64,000 nt of DNA from Paenibacillus sp. sptzw28 (GTDB lineage: Bacteria; Bacillota; Bacilli; Paenibacillales; Paenibacillaceae), in the NCBI RefSeq assembly GCF_019550795.1, contig NZ_CP080545.1, positions 4,808,001-4,872,000 of the forward strand, written 5' to 3'. Made by a program: the position numbers and the translations under genes. Positions 7,374-15,303 of this stretch are shown here, one piece after another. The notes beneath the pieces were generated by a model. It saw nothing but the letters and a program-made list of their open reading frames with translations. It ran no database searches and had not been told where the DNA came from. Numbering within the stretch: position 1 is the stretch's first letter; each line of letters starts with the position of its first letter.

Positions 7374-8972
7374 TCATTGATTCGTGAAATCGAATTTGTT
7401 TTTGTCGCCTATCACGACATTCAGATTCATCGCTTTGCCGTCCCGGATAATGTTCAGTGTAGCGGAATCGCCAACCTTTTTCTTCTGGATTGCTGTAACC
7501 AGCTCATCGCTTGTTTTGTATTTGGTTCCATCGAGTCCGGTAATGACGTCATATTGTCTGAGATCGGCCATATAAGCCGGGGATTTATAGTACACGTTCG
7601 ATACGATAGACCCGTCTGTGCTGCTAAGTCCAAGCTGCTTCGCAATCTGGTCCGTAATTGGAGCCAGATCAGCCCCGATGAAAGGAACCGGCGTTTTCGG
7701 AATCTCTTTATTCGATTTCAGATTTGCCAGATTCTCAAGAATCGTGCTTGAAGGTATCGCAAAACCGATACCTTGGGCCTGCGAGCTGACGGCCGTGTTA
7801 ATGCCGACCACTTGCCCTTCAAGGTTAAGCAGCGGGCCGCCGGAGTTGCCCGGGTTGATCGAAGCATCCGTCTGCAGCAGATGCTGATAGTTGCGGGTGC
7901 CGTTGGTGTCCGGTATGCTGATCGGGCGTTCTTTGGCGCTGAGCACGCCAACGGTAACCGTGTGATCGAAGCCGTACGGGTTGCCGATCGCGACGACCCA
8001 ATCGCCGATATCGATTTTGTCGGAGCTGCCGATCGGAAGCGTCGGGAAGTTCGTTCCTTCCACTTTTAACACTGCCAGATCCAGGTTGTAGTCCGAGCCG
8101 AGTTTTTTGGCGATGAACGGTTTCTTGTAACCTTGAACTGTAACTTGAATTTGATCTGCGCCATCCACAACGTGCTCGTTCGTCAATATATAGCCGTTGG
8201 AGTCGAAGAAGAAGCCGGTCCCCATTCCTTCAGGCGTCAGTTGACCTGTTCCGCTGCTGCCATTGTCCTGACCTTGACCATTGTCCTGGCCGCCGTTTTG
8301 GTCGCCGAAGAACTGCCGGAAGAACGGATCGTTCATAATGCCGTCGCCTTGGTATGAGTTGGCCTGCTGGTTAACGAACGTTTCGATTTTCACGACGGCA
8401 GGACTCGCTTTTTGGAAAATTTGCGCTATATTGTTTGGACGAACGACGTCCGCAGCCGTCGATACGGTCCCGTTATCTCCCGACGATCCCGCAGTTGTTG
8501 TCGCTTGACTGGACGGCTGAGGGGATAACACTTGATTCGCTGTGAACCAATTTTGCGTATCTGCCGCGAACATAAGCGCGCCGACCACGAGCACTCCTAC
8601 CATAAACGAAGCAAACATCGCCTTGAAGGAGGTGCGCCGCGGTTCCTTCACCTGCCAACCGTTTCTTGCCGGCTGTGTGGGAGCGAAAGAGCGCTGCTGC
8701 TGCGGAGGCGTCATTTCCACCTGGTTGTCTCCCCCGGAAGACATCAACTCGTTACCTTGATCGTTGTTCTGGTTAGGCTGCTCTTCAATCCCATTCGGTT
8801 TAAAAGGCCCATAGGAATAATAGTAGGATGTTTTGGATTGAGAGGACCCGGCAGGTTCCCCAGTATGCGTTGAATCTAAATCATCCTGCCCCTCTTCATG
8901 CCGCTCGCTGCTTTTGTCATTCTTGTTCGATTGAAAGAAATCGTCGAAAGGATTTTTTTTGTTATCGTCCAT
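7374..8972 (-). CDS. htrA: HtrA/DegP-type trypsin-like serine protease with PDZ domain
   Basis: Membrane-anchored quality-control protease acting outside the cytoplasmic membrane. A long charged, Gln/Asn-rich cytosolic tail (1-115) precedes one TM segment (about 116-136). The protease domain carries the triad His267 (TNEHVV), Asp298 (NLDLAVL) and Ser377 (GNSGGPLL); a PDZ domain covers about 425-525. A Gly/Gln/Asp/Asn-rich insert (about 224-242) sits in the LA loop. The ATG at 8972 has GAGGAGGAG seven bases upstream; an upstream TTG is part of that SD. It lies next to a two-component system, as in CssRS-htrA and MprAB-pepD arrangements. Confidence 0.93.
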   Translation of the reverse strand: MDDNKKNPFDDFFQSNKNDKSSERHEEGQDDLDSTHTGEPAGSSQSKTSYYYSYGPFKPNGIEEQPNQNNDQGNELMSSGGDNQVEMTPPQQQRSFAPTQPARNGWQVKEPRRTSFKAMFASFMVGVLVVGALMFAADTQNWFTANQVLSPQPSSQATTTAGSSGDNGTVSTAADVVRPNNIAQIFQKASPAVVKIETFVNQQANSYQGDGIMNDPFFRQFFGDQNGGQDNGQGQDNGSSGTGQLTPEGMGTGFFFDSNGYILTNEHVVDGADQIQVTVQGYKKPFIAKKLGSDYNLDLAVLKVEGTNFPTLPIGSSDKIDIGDWVVAIGNPYGFDHTVTVGVLSAKERPISIPDTNGTRNYQHLLQTDASINPGNSGGPLLNLEGQVVGINTAVSSQAQGIGFAIPSSTILENLANLKSNKEIPKTPVPFIGADLAPITDQIAKQLGLSSTDGSIVSNVYYKSPAYMADLRQYDVITGLDGTKYKTSDELVTAIQKKKVGDSATLNIIRDGKAMNLNVVIGDKNKFDFTNQ

Positions 8973-9037
8973 CGGTATTCTCCTCCTCAAATTTATTCAC
9001 CATGTTATCATTGCATTTCTATCAGCTGCTCTTGTTA

Positions 9038-9086
9038 ATACTATTTTGCACAATCTACCTTAAATCAAACTTAAAAACAATTTAAA
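9038..9086 (-). promoter_or_regulatory. htrA promoter with three 11-bp-phased TTTAA repeats
   Basis: On the minus strand TTTAA occurs three times at exact 11-base steps (plus-strand TTAAA at 9060, 9071 and 9082). The last copy lies 16 bases before a TAGTAT -10 box (9038-9043), so it occupies the -35 position. No normal -35 is present. This fits an OmpR-type activator binding three tandem half-sites. Confidence 0.5.
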
Positions 9087-9096
9087 CAGACATAAA

Positions 9097-9145
9097 AAAA
9101 ATCCGAAATCGTCTGCTTTTGGCAGCCGAAACGGACTTTTTTTGC
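9097..9145 (-). terminator. Terminator downstream of yugN (possibly bidirectional)
   Basis: An imperfect hairpin around CTGCCAAAAGCAG with T runs on both sides. It stands 12 bases past the yugN stop. Confidence 0.55.
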
Positions 9146-9156
9146 TTTTAATCTTT

Positions 9157-9570
9157 TTAAACGGGAAATAGCCGTTCGACCTGGTTCAGCACGTTGTTTG
9201 CTTTCTCGACCCATTCGGGCTCAATCTCAGCATCCGGATCAAGCGGATCCTGGAATTGATCGACCAATCCGCCGAAGGTACGGGGCACCGTATTGGCGGA
9301 AGTCCCTTCGTTATAGACATGCCTCAGTACAAAAGGCTGGCCGATGCGGATTTTCGCGTCGTTCTCCACTGTCTCGCTGTCCGTGTTGCCATTAATCACT
9401 TCAAAAGGGATTCTGAGCCATACTTTGTGCGCTTCATCCAGATAGCGGTCGAATGAACCATGGTCATATTCCCAGCCGCCTCCGAGCGCAAATTCATGCT
9501 CCTCCAGCAAATTCTTGATTTCGACAAACTCCTGCTCGCGGGATTCCAGCTTGGAAGATAGCGGGATCAT
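9157..9570 (-). CDS. YugN-like family protein
   Basis: A 137-residue soluble protein that I recognise as YugN-like by overall sequence: an N-terminal EIKNLLEEHEFALGGGWEYDHGSFDRYLD, a middle WLRIPFEVINGN and C-terminal DPDAEIEPEWVEKANNVLNQVERLFP. No catalytic motif or membrane segment is visible and its function is unknown. AAGGAG stands about 11 bases before the ATG. It has its own terminator and shows no functional link to the flanking htrA or lia genes. Confidence 0.65.
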   Translation of the reverse strand: MIPLSSKLESREQEFVEIKNLLEEHEFALGGGWEYDHGSFDRYLDEAHKVWLRIPFEVINGNTDSETVENDAKIRIGQPFVLRHVYNEGTSANTVPRTFGGLVDQFQDPLDPDAEIEPEWVEKANNVLNQVERLFPV

Positions 9571-9630
9571 AACTGGGCATTCTCCTTATTGTCGGATCTA
9601 TGCCTTTACATTGCCCTTTTCTTCTGACTG

Positions 9631-10296
9631 TTATCCCGTTTTCACCCAGCCTTTGCGGTGTGCGTATACGGCAAGCTGCGTCCGGTCCTCCAGCTCGCAT
9701 TTCATCAGCAAATTGCTGACATGCGTTTTTACCGTTTTTATGCTGATGTGGAGCTCATCCGCTATTTCCTTGTTTGCCCGCCCCTCCGCGATCAGCAGAA
9801 GCACCTCCCTCTCGCGCTCGGTCAGCCCTTCATCGGCGCCCTGAGCCGTCCTTTGGCGCAAGCCCCGCGTCAGCGCCTGGGAAACATCGGACGTCATGAC
9901 CGGCATTCCCTTCACTGCCCCGCTCAGCGCATAGATCAATTCTTCAGCCGAAACGGTCTTCAGCACATAGCTGACGGCGCCCGCTTCAACCGCGGCAACA
10001 ACCTTCTCATCCTCCAGAAAGCTGGTCAGCATCACGATTTTCAAATCCGGAAACTCCTTCATGATAACCCGCGTAGCTTCGACTCCATCCATGCGCGGCA
10101 TCATCAAGTCCATTAATACGAGGTGCGGCTGACCGCCGGGTATACCGGCTTGCAGCATGCGGAGAGCTTCTTCGCCGTCTGACGCTTCGGCGACAACATC
10201 GAATTTCGGCTCCAGCATTAAGTACGTGCGAAGTCCTGCACGTACCATGTCATGATCGTCTACGATCATAATTCTCCATTGATTAATCCCGCTCAT
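9631..10296 (-). CDS. liaR: LuxR/NarL-family response regulator LiaR
   Basis: Output regulator of the envelope-stress system LiaFSR. The receiver domain (about 8-125) has phospho-acceptor Asp63 in VLMDLMMP and Lys in YVLKTVS. The C-terminal LuxR helix-turn-helix (about 155-215) reads LTEREREVLLLIAEG and ELHISIKTVKTHVSN. The start ATG overlaps the liaS stop by four bases (ATGA), so the two are translationally coupled. Assignment to Lia rests on the gene order liaF-liaS-liaR. Confidence 0.9.
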   Translation of the reverse strand: MSGINQWRIMIVDDHDMVRAGLRTYLMLEPKFDVVAEASDGEEALRMLQAGIPGGQPHLVLMDLMMPRMDGVEATRVIMKEFPDLKIVMLTSFLEDEKVVAAVEAGAVSYVLKTVSAEELIYALSGAVKGMPVMTSDVSQALTRGLRQRTAQGADEGLTEREREVLLLIAEGRANKEIADELHISIKTVKTHVSNLLMKCELEDRTQLAVYAHRKGWVKTG

Positions 10297-11333
10297 CCGC
10301 TCGTTTCGACTCCTTTATTCGTATAATTCGGCAGCGTCACACGTACGCGAGTGCCGCTCCCCGGCTTGCTTATAATCGAAGCGTCTCCTCCAAGCTTGTT
10401 TGCACGTTCCCGCATTATCGAAAGCCCGTATGAGCCGCTCTTAACCTGATCGGCCCGAAAGCCGGCACCGTCATCCTGCAGCGTCATTACAATTTGCCGC
10501 TCCGTTTCGGCCACTGTAAGCAAAGCCGTTTGCGCGACGGCATGCTTCACAATATTCGCCATCGCCTCTTGAATTATCAGAAACAATTGATGCTCTTTCG
10601 CTTCAGACAGCTTTTCTTTGACACGCCACTCGAGAACTCCCTGCAGGCCGTTCTGCCGGCAATAATCGGGAAACCATTTGTCCAGCGCTTCCTGCAGCGA
10701 CCGGCCTTCAAGCTCAAGCGGCCGAAGTTGGGCGATGAAGCCGCGCATCTGCTTCTGGGCCATGGAAGACATCGAGATAAGCTGTTCCATCACAGAGGCT
10801 GCCCGTTCCCCGTCCATGAGCAGCAGCTTCGGAAGCGAAGAGGCGGACATGTGAATGGCAAACAATTGCTGACTCACGGTATCGTGCAGATCACGTGCAA
10901 GCCTCTTCCTTTCTTCAAGCACAGCCGCTTCGTTCGAGGCGGCCTCGCGCATCACCTGCTCTTCGCCGGATTTCTGTAACCACTGCATGCGCCCATCCAA
11001 TGATTCCAGCATATCATTAAATTCCCGGAATACGGCGGTGAATATTTGCGCGCTCTCTTCGGGGAGCCGTACCGAATAATTTCCATGTGACACCTGTTTA
11101 AGACCAAGATGAAGGACATCTACCCGCCGCTGGATACGCTGTGCGGCCCAATAACCGAATCCGGCGCTAATAATAAGGAAAACGGCTGCAACGCCGATCC
11201 AAAGGTCGCTGTTCCCAACCTTCGGACCGACGATTCTGTCGGCGCTGTTCCAGATAAGAACAGATACGGCCGAGGAAGCCGCAAACATAAGAATCATGCC
11301 CCACTTGCCGCTCCGGAACAATCTCACCATCAT
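10293..11333 (-). CDS. liaS: LiaS-type sensor histidine kinase
   Basis: Intramembrane-sensing kinase of the HisKA_3 family. Two TM helices (about 12-32 and 44-64) with a very short outside loop, HAMP about 65-120, then ERKRLARDLHDTVSQQ with phospho-acceptor His150, and a compact HATPase (EAMANIVKHA, DDGAGF, GLSIMRERA). A short extracytoplasmic loop is typical for kinases that respond to cell-wall antibiotics through a partner such as LiaF. Its ATG follows the liaF stop by a few bases, with SD GGTAGGATG. Confidence 0.88.
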   Translation of the reverse strand: MMVRLFRSGKWGMILMFAASSAVSVLIWNSADRIVGPKVGNSDLWIGVAAVFLIISAGFGYWAAQRIQRRVDVLHLGLKQVSHGNYSVRLPEESAQIFTAVFREFNDMLESLDGRMQWLQKSGEEQVMREAASNEAAVLEERKRLARDLHDTVSQQLFAIHMSASSLPKLLLMDGERAASVMEQLISMSSMAQKQMRGFIAQLRPLELEGRSLQEALDKWFPDYCRQNGLQGVLEWRVKEKLSEAKEHQLFLIIQEAMANIVKHAVAQTALLTVAETERQIVMTLQDDGAGFRADQVKSGSYGLSIMRERANKLGGDASIISKPGSGTRVRVTLPNYTNKGVETSG

Positions 11334-11340
11334 GTACGCA

Positions 11341-12441
11341 TCATCCTACCTTCGTGACCCGCACATCGCCGATGAAAGTACTGACGACAAGCTTGATTTT
11401 TTTGTCCGTCTCCTGGAAGTAGGACGTCTCGACGTTCATGTTTTTAAACATACCGCCTTCCTTCCGGTCCAATACGGATACATCTCCGATAAATGCACTC
11501 GATATCACATTGACGCCGACCTCAAAATCATTAGGCAGAAACACCTTCACATCGCCGATGAAGGACGAAATGTGAATCCGGGTTTCACCCAGCGGTATTT
11601 GCGCTTTCGTCAGGTCGAGCACCGTATCGCCGATAAAATGGGAAATGTTCATCGGCTTCAGCTCCCAATAATCGTGCCCGACATAAATATCGCCGATAAA
11701 CCCGGACCGGGTCTGGGCGCCGGGATCGTGATTCCACCATTCGACTCTGTCGTGCCGTTCATGGCTCCGCCTGTGATACCTCTCGGCCCGCTGCTCCATT
11801 CTCTCCCGGACCCTTTCAGCACGTCTGGTCCACCGGTCCATCTTCGGATCATCCGGATTCCCAAATTGGTCAACCGGTTTCTCATAAGCGGGTGCCGAAT
11901 GACTCGGGTTATGGCGCCCTTGAGAACTTGGACGCGGTTCCGCTTCCGGGTGGGGTCTCAGTTCGTGATCGACAGAATCCAGATCAATTGGAGCTGTCGG
12001 ATCGGGATGAAGCGGCGGGGCGGGTGGCACCGGTTGGTCCGAAGGCGTATAGTTGTACGCCTGCCAATCGTCTGCCGGCGTTGTGCTTCTTATCTTCCGC
12101 TTCGGCTTGAATATCATGGAAATTCCAAACACGACAAGCAGGAACGGGAGGGTAAACTGAATCATATCTCCAATCGACCATCTAAACCAATCCAGGTTGC
12201 GCCCCAGAAAAATAAAGCCGAGAATGACCAATACGGATGACCCCAAGAAGGAACCGCTGCCATCGGCCAGCTTCTTCACAAATCCCTGGAATCCCAAAAA
12301 CAACAGTAGTACCGGCCAAAATATCGATATAAGTTGATGCATATCAAAATCCAGCACGCCGCTCTGCCGAAGTATTAATGCAACACCGGCCAGGATGATG
12401 AGCAGCCCCCACATCAGCCGACTTACAAAATGTCCATTCAT
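11341..12441 (-). CDS. liaF: LiaF-like membrane regulator of the Lia system
   Basis: LiaF keeps LiaS inactive when the envelope is intact. Four hydrophobic segments fill residues 5-105. A proline/charged linker (about 115-220) follows, then a C-terminal cell-wall-active-antibiotics-response domain (about 225-366). That domain carries five evenly spaced FIGD motifs, each probably one turn of a beta-helix. The ATG at 12441 has GGGAG nine bases upstream; the longer upstream frame lacks an SD. First gene of liaF-liaS-liaR. The long linker, about 100 residues of Pro/His/Arg-rich sequence, is larger than in B. subtilis LiaF. Confidence 0.85.
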   Translation of the reverse strand: MNGHFVSRLMWGLLIILAGVALILRQSGVLDFDMHQLISIFWPVLLLFLGFQGFVKKLADGSGSFLGSSVLVILGFIFLGRNLDWFRWSIGDMIQFTLPFLLVVFGISMIFKPKRKIRSTTPADDWQAYNYTPSDQPVPPAPPLHPDPTAPIDLDSVDHELRPHPEAEPRPSSQGRHNPSHSAPAYEKPVDQFGNPDDPKMDRWTRRAERVRERMEQRAERYHRRSHERHDRVEWWNHDPGAQTRSGFIGDIYVGHDYWELKPMNISHFIGDTVLDLTKAQIPLGETRIHISSFIGDVKVFLPNDFEVGVNVISSAFIGDVSVLDRKEGGMFKNMNVETSYFQETDKKIKLVVSTFIGDVRVTKVG

Positions 12442-12495
12442 GAACACACCAGCTCCCAATCGAATTCCAAGGTTAGTACACAAAGTATACCTCAC

Positions 12496-12608
12496 GCCGC
12501 TACAGCCGGTAAGGGTCTGACGATTGAAACCGTCCTACGTCCGAAGACCGAGAGATATGGGCGAAAATTGGAACGTTTGCACCTTTGCTGCATCGGCTAT
12601 TTCCTTCG
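12496..12608. other. Intergenic region with a switchable dyad, no gene
   Basis: About 170 bases separate liaF from the amt remnant. At 12508-12543 GGTCT-GACG can pair with CGTC-CGA-AGACC, while the same GACG can pair instead with an inner CGTC in GACGATTGAAACCGTC. On the minus strand a TATACT box (12482-12487) may be the liaF -10, with a poor -35. I recognise no riboswitch here. Confidence 0.3.
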
Positions 12609-12638
12609 TAGACATCCCTGACGAGACGCTTATATAAT
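12609..12638 (+). promoter_or_regulatory. Promoter of the amt remnant
   Basis: TAGACA, 18 bases, TATAAT. It is intact although the gene behind it is broken. Confidence 0.6.
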
Positions 12639-12705
12639 GATGGACGGACTGGGAGACAGGGAGAACCGTAACAAGAATCGGATGACGGGGGTTGAAGGAA
12701 TAGAT

Positions 12706-13250
12706 TTGGCCACACTGTCCAAAGGACTTGACACTATCTGGGTAATGTTGACGGCAGCTATGATTTTGCTTATGGAAGGCGGCTTTGCTTTGCTCGAGGC
12801 AGGCTTTGTCAGGCAAAAAAAATGCAGTAAGCATTATTATGAAGGTTTTTGTCGATATCACTTTCTGCGTTTTATTTTCTCGGCTTTGCGCTTATGTAAG
12901 GTGAGGATGCCGGAGGCTTGATCGGAACTACGGGCTTCATGCTCGCCGGGGATCTGTCCCCTCATTAACCATAACATTCGCACGGTTACTTACTGGCTGT
13001 TCCAATGCGCTTTCGTTATTGCCGTCATTTCAATCGTCTCGGGTGCTGTGGCGGAACGGATTTATTTCCGGGCCTACATCTTATATACGATTGCTATGAC
13101 GGGGCTTATCTATCCTCTTGCGGGCCATTGGGTATGGCGTATCAAGGATGATGAGCTGATCGGCCCTTGATGTCAGAAATTCGCGGAGTACCGGCCTATA
13201 ATCAAGAGCATGATTTCCTTGACCTTGAACAGTTGAAGGCAGGTAGTTAA
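12706..13250 (+). pseudogene. Ammonium transporter (Amt) remnant: frameshifted and internally deleted
   Basis: The original protein can be followed across frames: LDTIWVMLTAAMILLMEGG (Amt N-terminus), then NAVSIIMKVFVDITFC, GEDAGGLIGTTGFML, NHNIRTVTYWLFQCAF and IYPLAGHWVW, and finally KDDELIG..DV..EIRGVPAYN, which is the normal Amt C-terminus. At least four frameshifts occur: an extra A in an 8-A run near 12820, a lost stretch near 12885, an extra C near 12960, and shifts near 13167-13180. The transporter's middle, about 250 residues, is missing at about 13140. The likely original start is a TTG (12706) with GAAGGA upstream. No functional transporter can be made. Confidence 0.88.
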
Positions 13251-13252
13251 AG

Positions 13253-13284
13253 ACAGGCAGTCCCTCTTCTACGGGGCTGCCTGT
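13253..13284 (+). terminator. Terminator of the amt remnant
   Basis: ACAGGCAG-TCCC pairs with GGGG-CTGCCTGT; the T run is weak (TCTTGT). Confidence 0.5.
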
Positions 13285-13295
13285 TCTTGTACCAA

Positions 13296-13318
13296 CAAAA
13301 AACCGCCCTATGGGCGGT
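13296..13318 (-). terminator. Terminator of the following minus-strand gene
   Basis: ACCGCCC-ATA-GGGCGGT followed by TTTTTTG on the minus strand, directly after the stop of the 125-aa gene. Confidence 0.85.
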
Positions 13319-13319
13319 A

Positions 13320-13697
13320 TCAGTTCATTTCATCAGCCAGTTCGTTTGTAACGGCAATTGTATCCGACGAACCGGAATTGCGTAAAATCGCGCGTGCGTT
13401 TTCAACTTCCAAACGAAGCGCACGAACCTTCTCCATTGGTTTCTTCACATAATGGATGTATTCCACCGCCAAATGAAGGTCCGGTTTCTTGCCGGACAGC
13501 AGCCGCCGCAATGTGGACATCGATTGGTAAGCTCGCTCTTCCATCATCCGGCGCTTCTCATAACGGTCAACCATCTGTTCCATTTCGGCGATCTCTTGTT
13601 CTTTCTTCGAAATGTAAGTTTCCAGAAATGGGATCACGTCAGCTGCTTTTCGCGGCTTCATACGCGATGGTACGGCGTTAACAATCGGATCCATCAT
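13320..13697 (-). CDS. Small coiled-coil protein of unknown function
   Basis: A 125-residue soluble, highly charged protein. Residues about 25-60 (FLETYISKKEQEIAEMEQMV and following) and about 85-110 are predicted helical, with heptad-like spacing. No Cys and no membrane segment. I do not recognise the family. AGGAG stands seven bases before tandem ATG codons (13697/13694). It has a terminator of its own and an AT-rich upstream region with a duplicated 14-mer. Confidence 0.65.
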   Translation of the reverse strand: MMDPIVNAVPSRMKPRKAADVIPFLETYISKKEQEIAEMEQMVDRYEKRRMMEERAYQSMSTLRRLLSGKKPDLHLAVEYIHYVKKPMEKVRALRLEVENARAILRNSGSSDTIAVTNELADEMN

Positions 13698-13721
13698 GAG
13701 AATTCTCCTATCCTTAGATGT

Positions 13722-13749
13722 TATCTAATATTACATAACTAATATTACA
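13722..13749. repeat. Tandem 14-bp repeat upstream of the coiled-coil gene
   Basis: TATCTAATATTACA is followed directly by TAACTAATATTACA (13 of 14 identical). On the minus strand each copy offers a TAATAT -10-like box just before the SD. Confidence 0.5.
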
Positions 13750-13893
13750 CGAATGAACTGGATTTGAAAATACCCATTTCCTCAAAAGAATTCTCCATTG
13801 ATTGACTCGTATGTAAGCTCCGATAACAGATGATGACACGATTCAGACATTGCGAACAGCAGGACCGTCCCCTCTGCTGAAGTCGACAAAAAT

Positions 13894-13917
13894 AAAGAGG
13901 AACCTCATCGGTTCCTC
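13894..13917 (-). terminator. Terminator of the ECF sigma gene
   Basis: Minus strand GAGGAACC-GATGA-GGTTCCTC followed by TTTATTTTT, about 58 bases past the sigma gene stop. The stretch 13750-13893 shows nothing else. Confidence 0.85.
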
Positions 13918-13975
13918 CGTTACGCCTGGCGTATGTTGCCGGCTCATTGCAAGACTTAGGCAAGCGTGTGTGCTT

Positions 13976-14521
13976 CTACATCGGACGAGCGTCGGAGTGG
14001 CCGTCCAACTTCTTAAGCTGCAGCTTGCTGCGGTGGATCCGGGCTTTGACCGTCCCAAGCGGGACCTTCATGGCATCGGCGATTTCCTGGTCTTTGAAGC
14101 CGTAATAAAATTTGTACAATAGCATCGTTCGGGAACGGGGGTCAAGCAATCCAAGCAGCTCGGATATTTCAAACTGGATGCCGGACTCAACATGGCATGC
14201 TTGTTCCGCAAATTCTCCATTCGAATCAAGTCGGCTGCTTCCTTGCTCCCGCATGGTTTGCTTGTTTAGGTTAAGAGCCACATTAGCGGTGATCGTCTTT
14301 GCCCACGAATTCAGCTTGCTCCGCTCCTTCAACGTTTCATGCTTCGTCAAAATTCTGACCCATGCCTCCTGGACCGCATCCTGAGCATCGGTCTTATTAA
14401 TGACCTTCGAATATGCCACACGGATCATTTCGCTGTATAATTGCCGCAGCTTCTCCTCAATTTGTTCCAAGTCCGGAGGATTCCGGTCATCGTTTGACAA
14501 AAAAGGATATTCACTAACCAT
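13976..14521 (-). CDS. ECF-type RNA polymerase sigma factor
   Basis: A 181-residue group IV sigma factor. Region 2 (about 25-95) contains LYSEMIRVAYSKV and DAQDAVQEAWVRIL. Region 4 (about 120-172) contains LLDPRSRTMLLYKFYYGFKDQEIADAM and VPLGTVKARIHRSKLQLKKL. No anti-sigma gene is adjacent, which is unusual: the downstream neighbour is a terminator and the upstream one a 3D-domain protein. Control must lie elsewhere or be transcriptional. SD GGTGGGG is found upstream of the ATG. Confidence 0.88.
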   Translation of the reverse strand: MVSEYPFLSNDDRNPPDLEQIEEKLRQLYSEMIRVAYSKVINKTDAQDAVQEAWVRILTKHETLKERSKLNSWAKTITANVALNLNKQTMREQGSSRLDSNGEFAEQACHVESGIQFEISELLGLLDPRSRTMLLYKFYYGFKDQEIADAMKVPLGTVKARIHRSKLQLKKLDGHSDARPM

Positions 14522-14598
14522 AGACTACCGCCCCACCTAGATAAGGATAGCGTTTAGACTCATTTTAGCATACCGTTTCTTTAAAAAAAAGAAGATTA

Positions 14599-14623
14599 TA
14601 CAACAAATTACAAGGTTGTTGTA
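14599..14623. repeat. Palindrome between the 3D gene and the sigma gene
   Basis: TACAACAA-N9-TTGTTGTA, perfect 8-base arms. On the minus strand a TATAAT overlaps its 3' arm and an eight-T run follows. It could be an operator at the sigma promoter or a weak AT-rich terminator of the 3D gene. Confidence 0.45.
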
Positions 14624-14643
14624 CAATCCTCAACAATATCACA

Positions 14644-15216
14644 TTATGATTTTAGCAGAGAATCGGGGATAGTCTTCTCCGCAGTCACCGCATCATTCAG
14701 CGCGTTCAGCCAAGCTTCGGTCAGCTTTCCGCGGCCTTGTTTAAGAATGAATACATCTACTTTACGCTTGCCCCATTGTTTGAACACTTGTTTTTTCGTT
14801 TCGAAATACAAGTCGATTTTATTGCCTTTGATCGCCGAACCGGTGTCTGCGACAACTCCGTATCCGTAGCCGGGAATGTATAGAAGAGTCCCAATCGGAA
14901 ACACTTTAGGGTCGGCCGCTATTGTGGAAACGAAATCGCGTCTGACCTTTACGCCCGAGTAGGTGATTCCGTACTGCGGATGCCCCGGTTTTTTCCCGGT
15001 CGATTCGACGCCGGCCGTATAGCCGGTCGCAATAACATGAAGATGCTTCCGATCTTTAAGAAGTCTGTTTGATTGGTGAGCGGACCGCCCGTGGCGATGA
15101 TCGGTTTTACCGAGATCCATTACGGTGAAATCCGCAGATATGCTTGTAATAACGACTGCTCCCGTGACCATTATGACCGTCAGGACCCGCCGGAACGACA
15201 TAAAGCTTGTCATCAT
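14644..15216 (-). CDS. Secreted 3D-domain protein (MltA-like fold)
   Basis: A 190-residue exported protein. An N-terminal hydrophobic segment (about 8-30) serves as signal or anchor. The C-terminal 3D domain (about 60-165) has [44 protein letters not shown], which carry the conserved aspartates of this peptidoglycan-hydrolase-related fold (as in YuiC and YocH). Its role is probably muramidase-like wall processing. SD GAGGGGG lies about 10 bases before the ATG. It follows thrS without a clear terminator, so read-through is possible. Confidence 0.82.
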   Translation of the reverse strand: MMTSFMSFRRVLTVIMVTGAVVITSISADFTVMDLGKTDHRHGRSAHQSNRLLKDRKHLHVIATGYTAGVESTGKKPGHPQYGITYSGVKVRRDFVSTIAADPKVFPIGTLLYIPGYGYGVVADTGSAIKGNKIDLYFETKKQVFKQWGKRKVDVFILKQGRGKLTEAWLNALNDAVTAEKTIPDSLLKS

Positions 15217-15303
15217 TTGGATGTTGCCCCCTCAATATGGAGGTTGCCCTAATGCGACAAGCTTTATTCAGCATTCTATGAAATTGATTGATAGAGTAAT
15301 AGA

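Noticed and set aside
12496..12640. c-di-AMP (ydaO) riboswitch before the amt remnant
   Set aside because: CGGCTATTTCCTTCGTAGAC vaguely recalls the 3' signature, but the GGTGAAT and CCCGAATCCG blocks are missing and a promoter lies inside the stretch.
12706..13250. Functional truncated Amt variant
   Set aside because: Multiple frameshifts in different reading frames and loss of most transmembrane helices exclude it.
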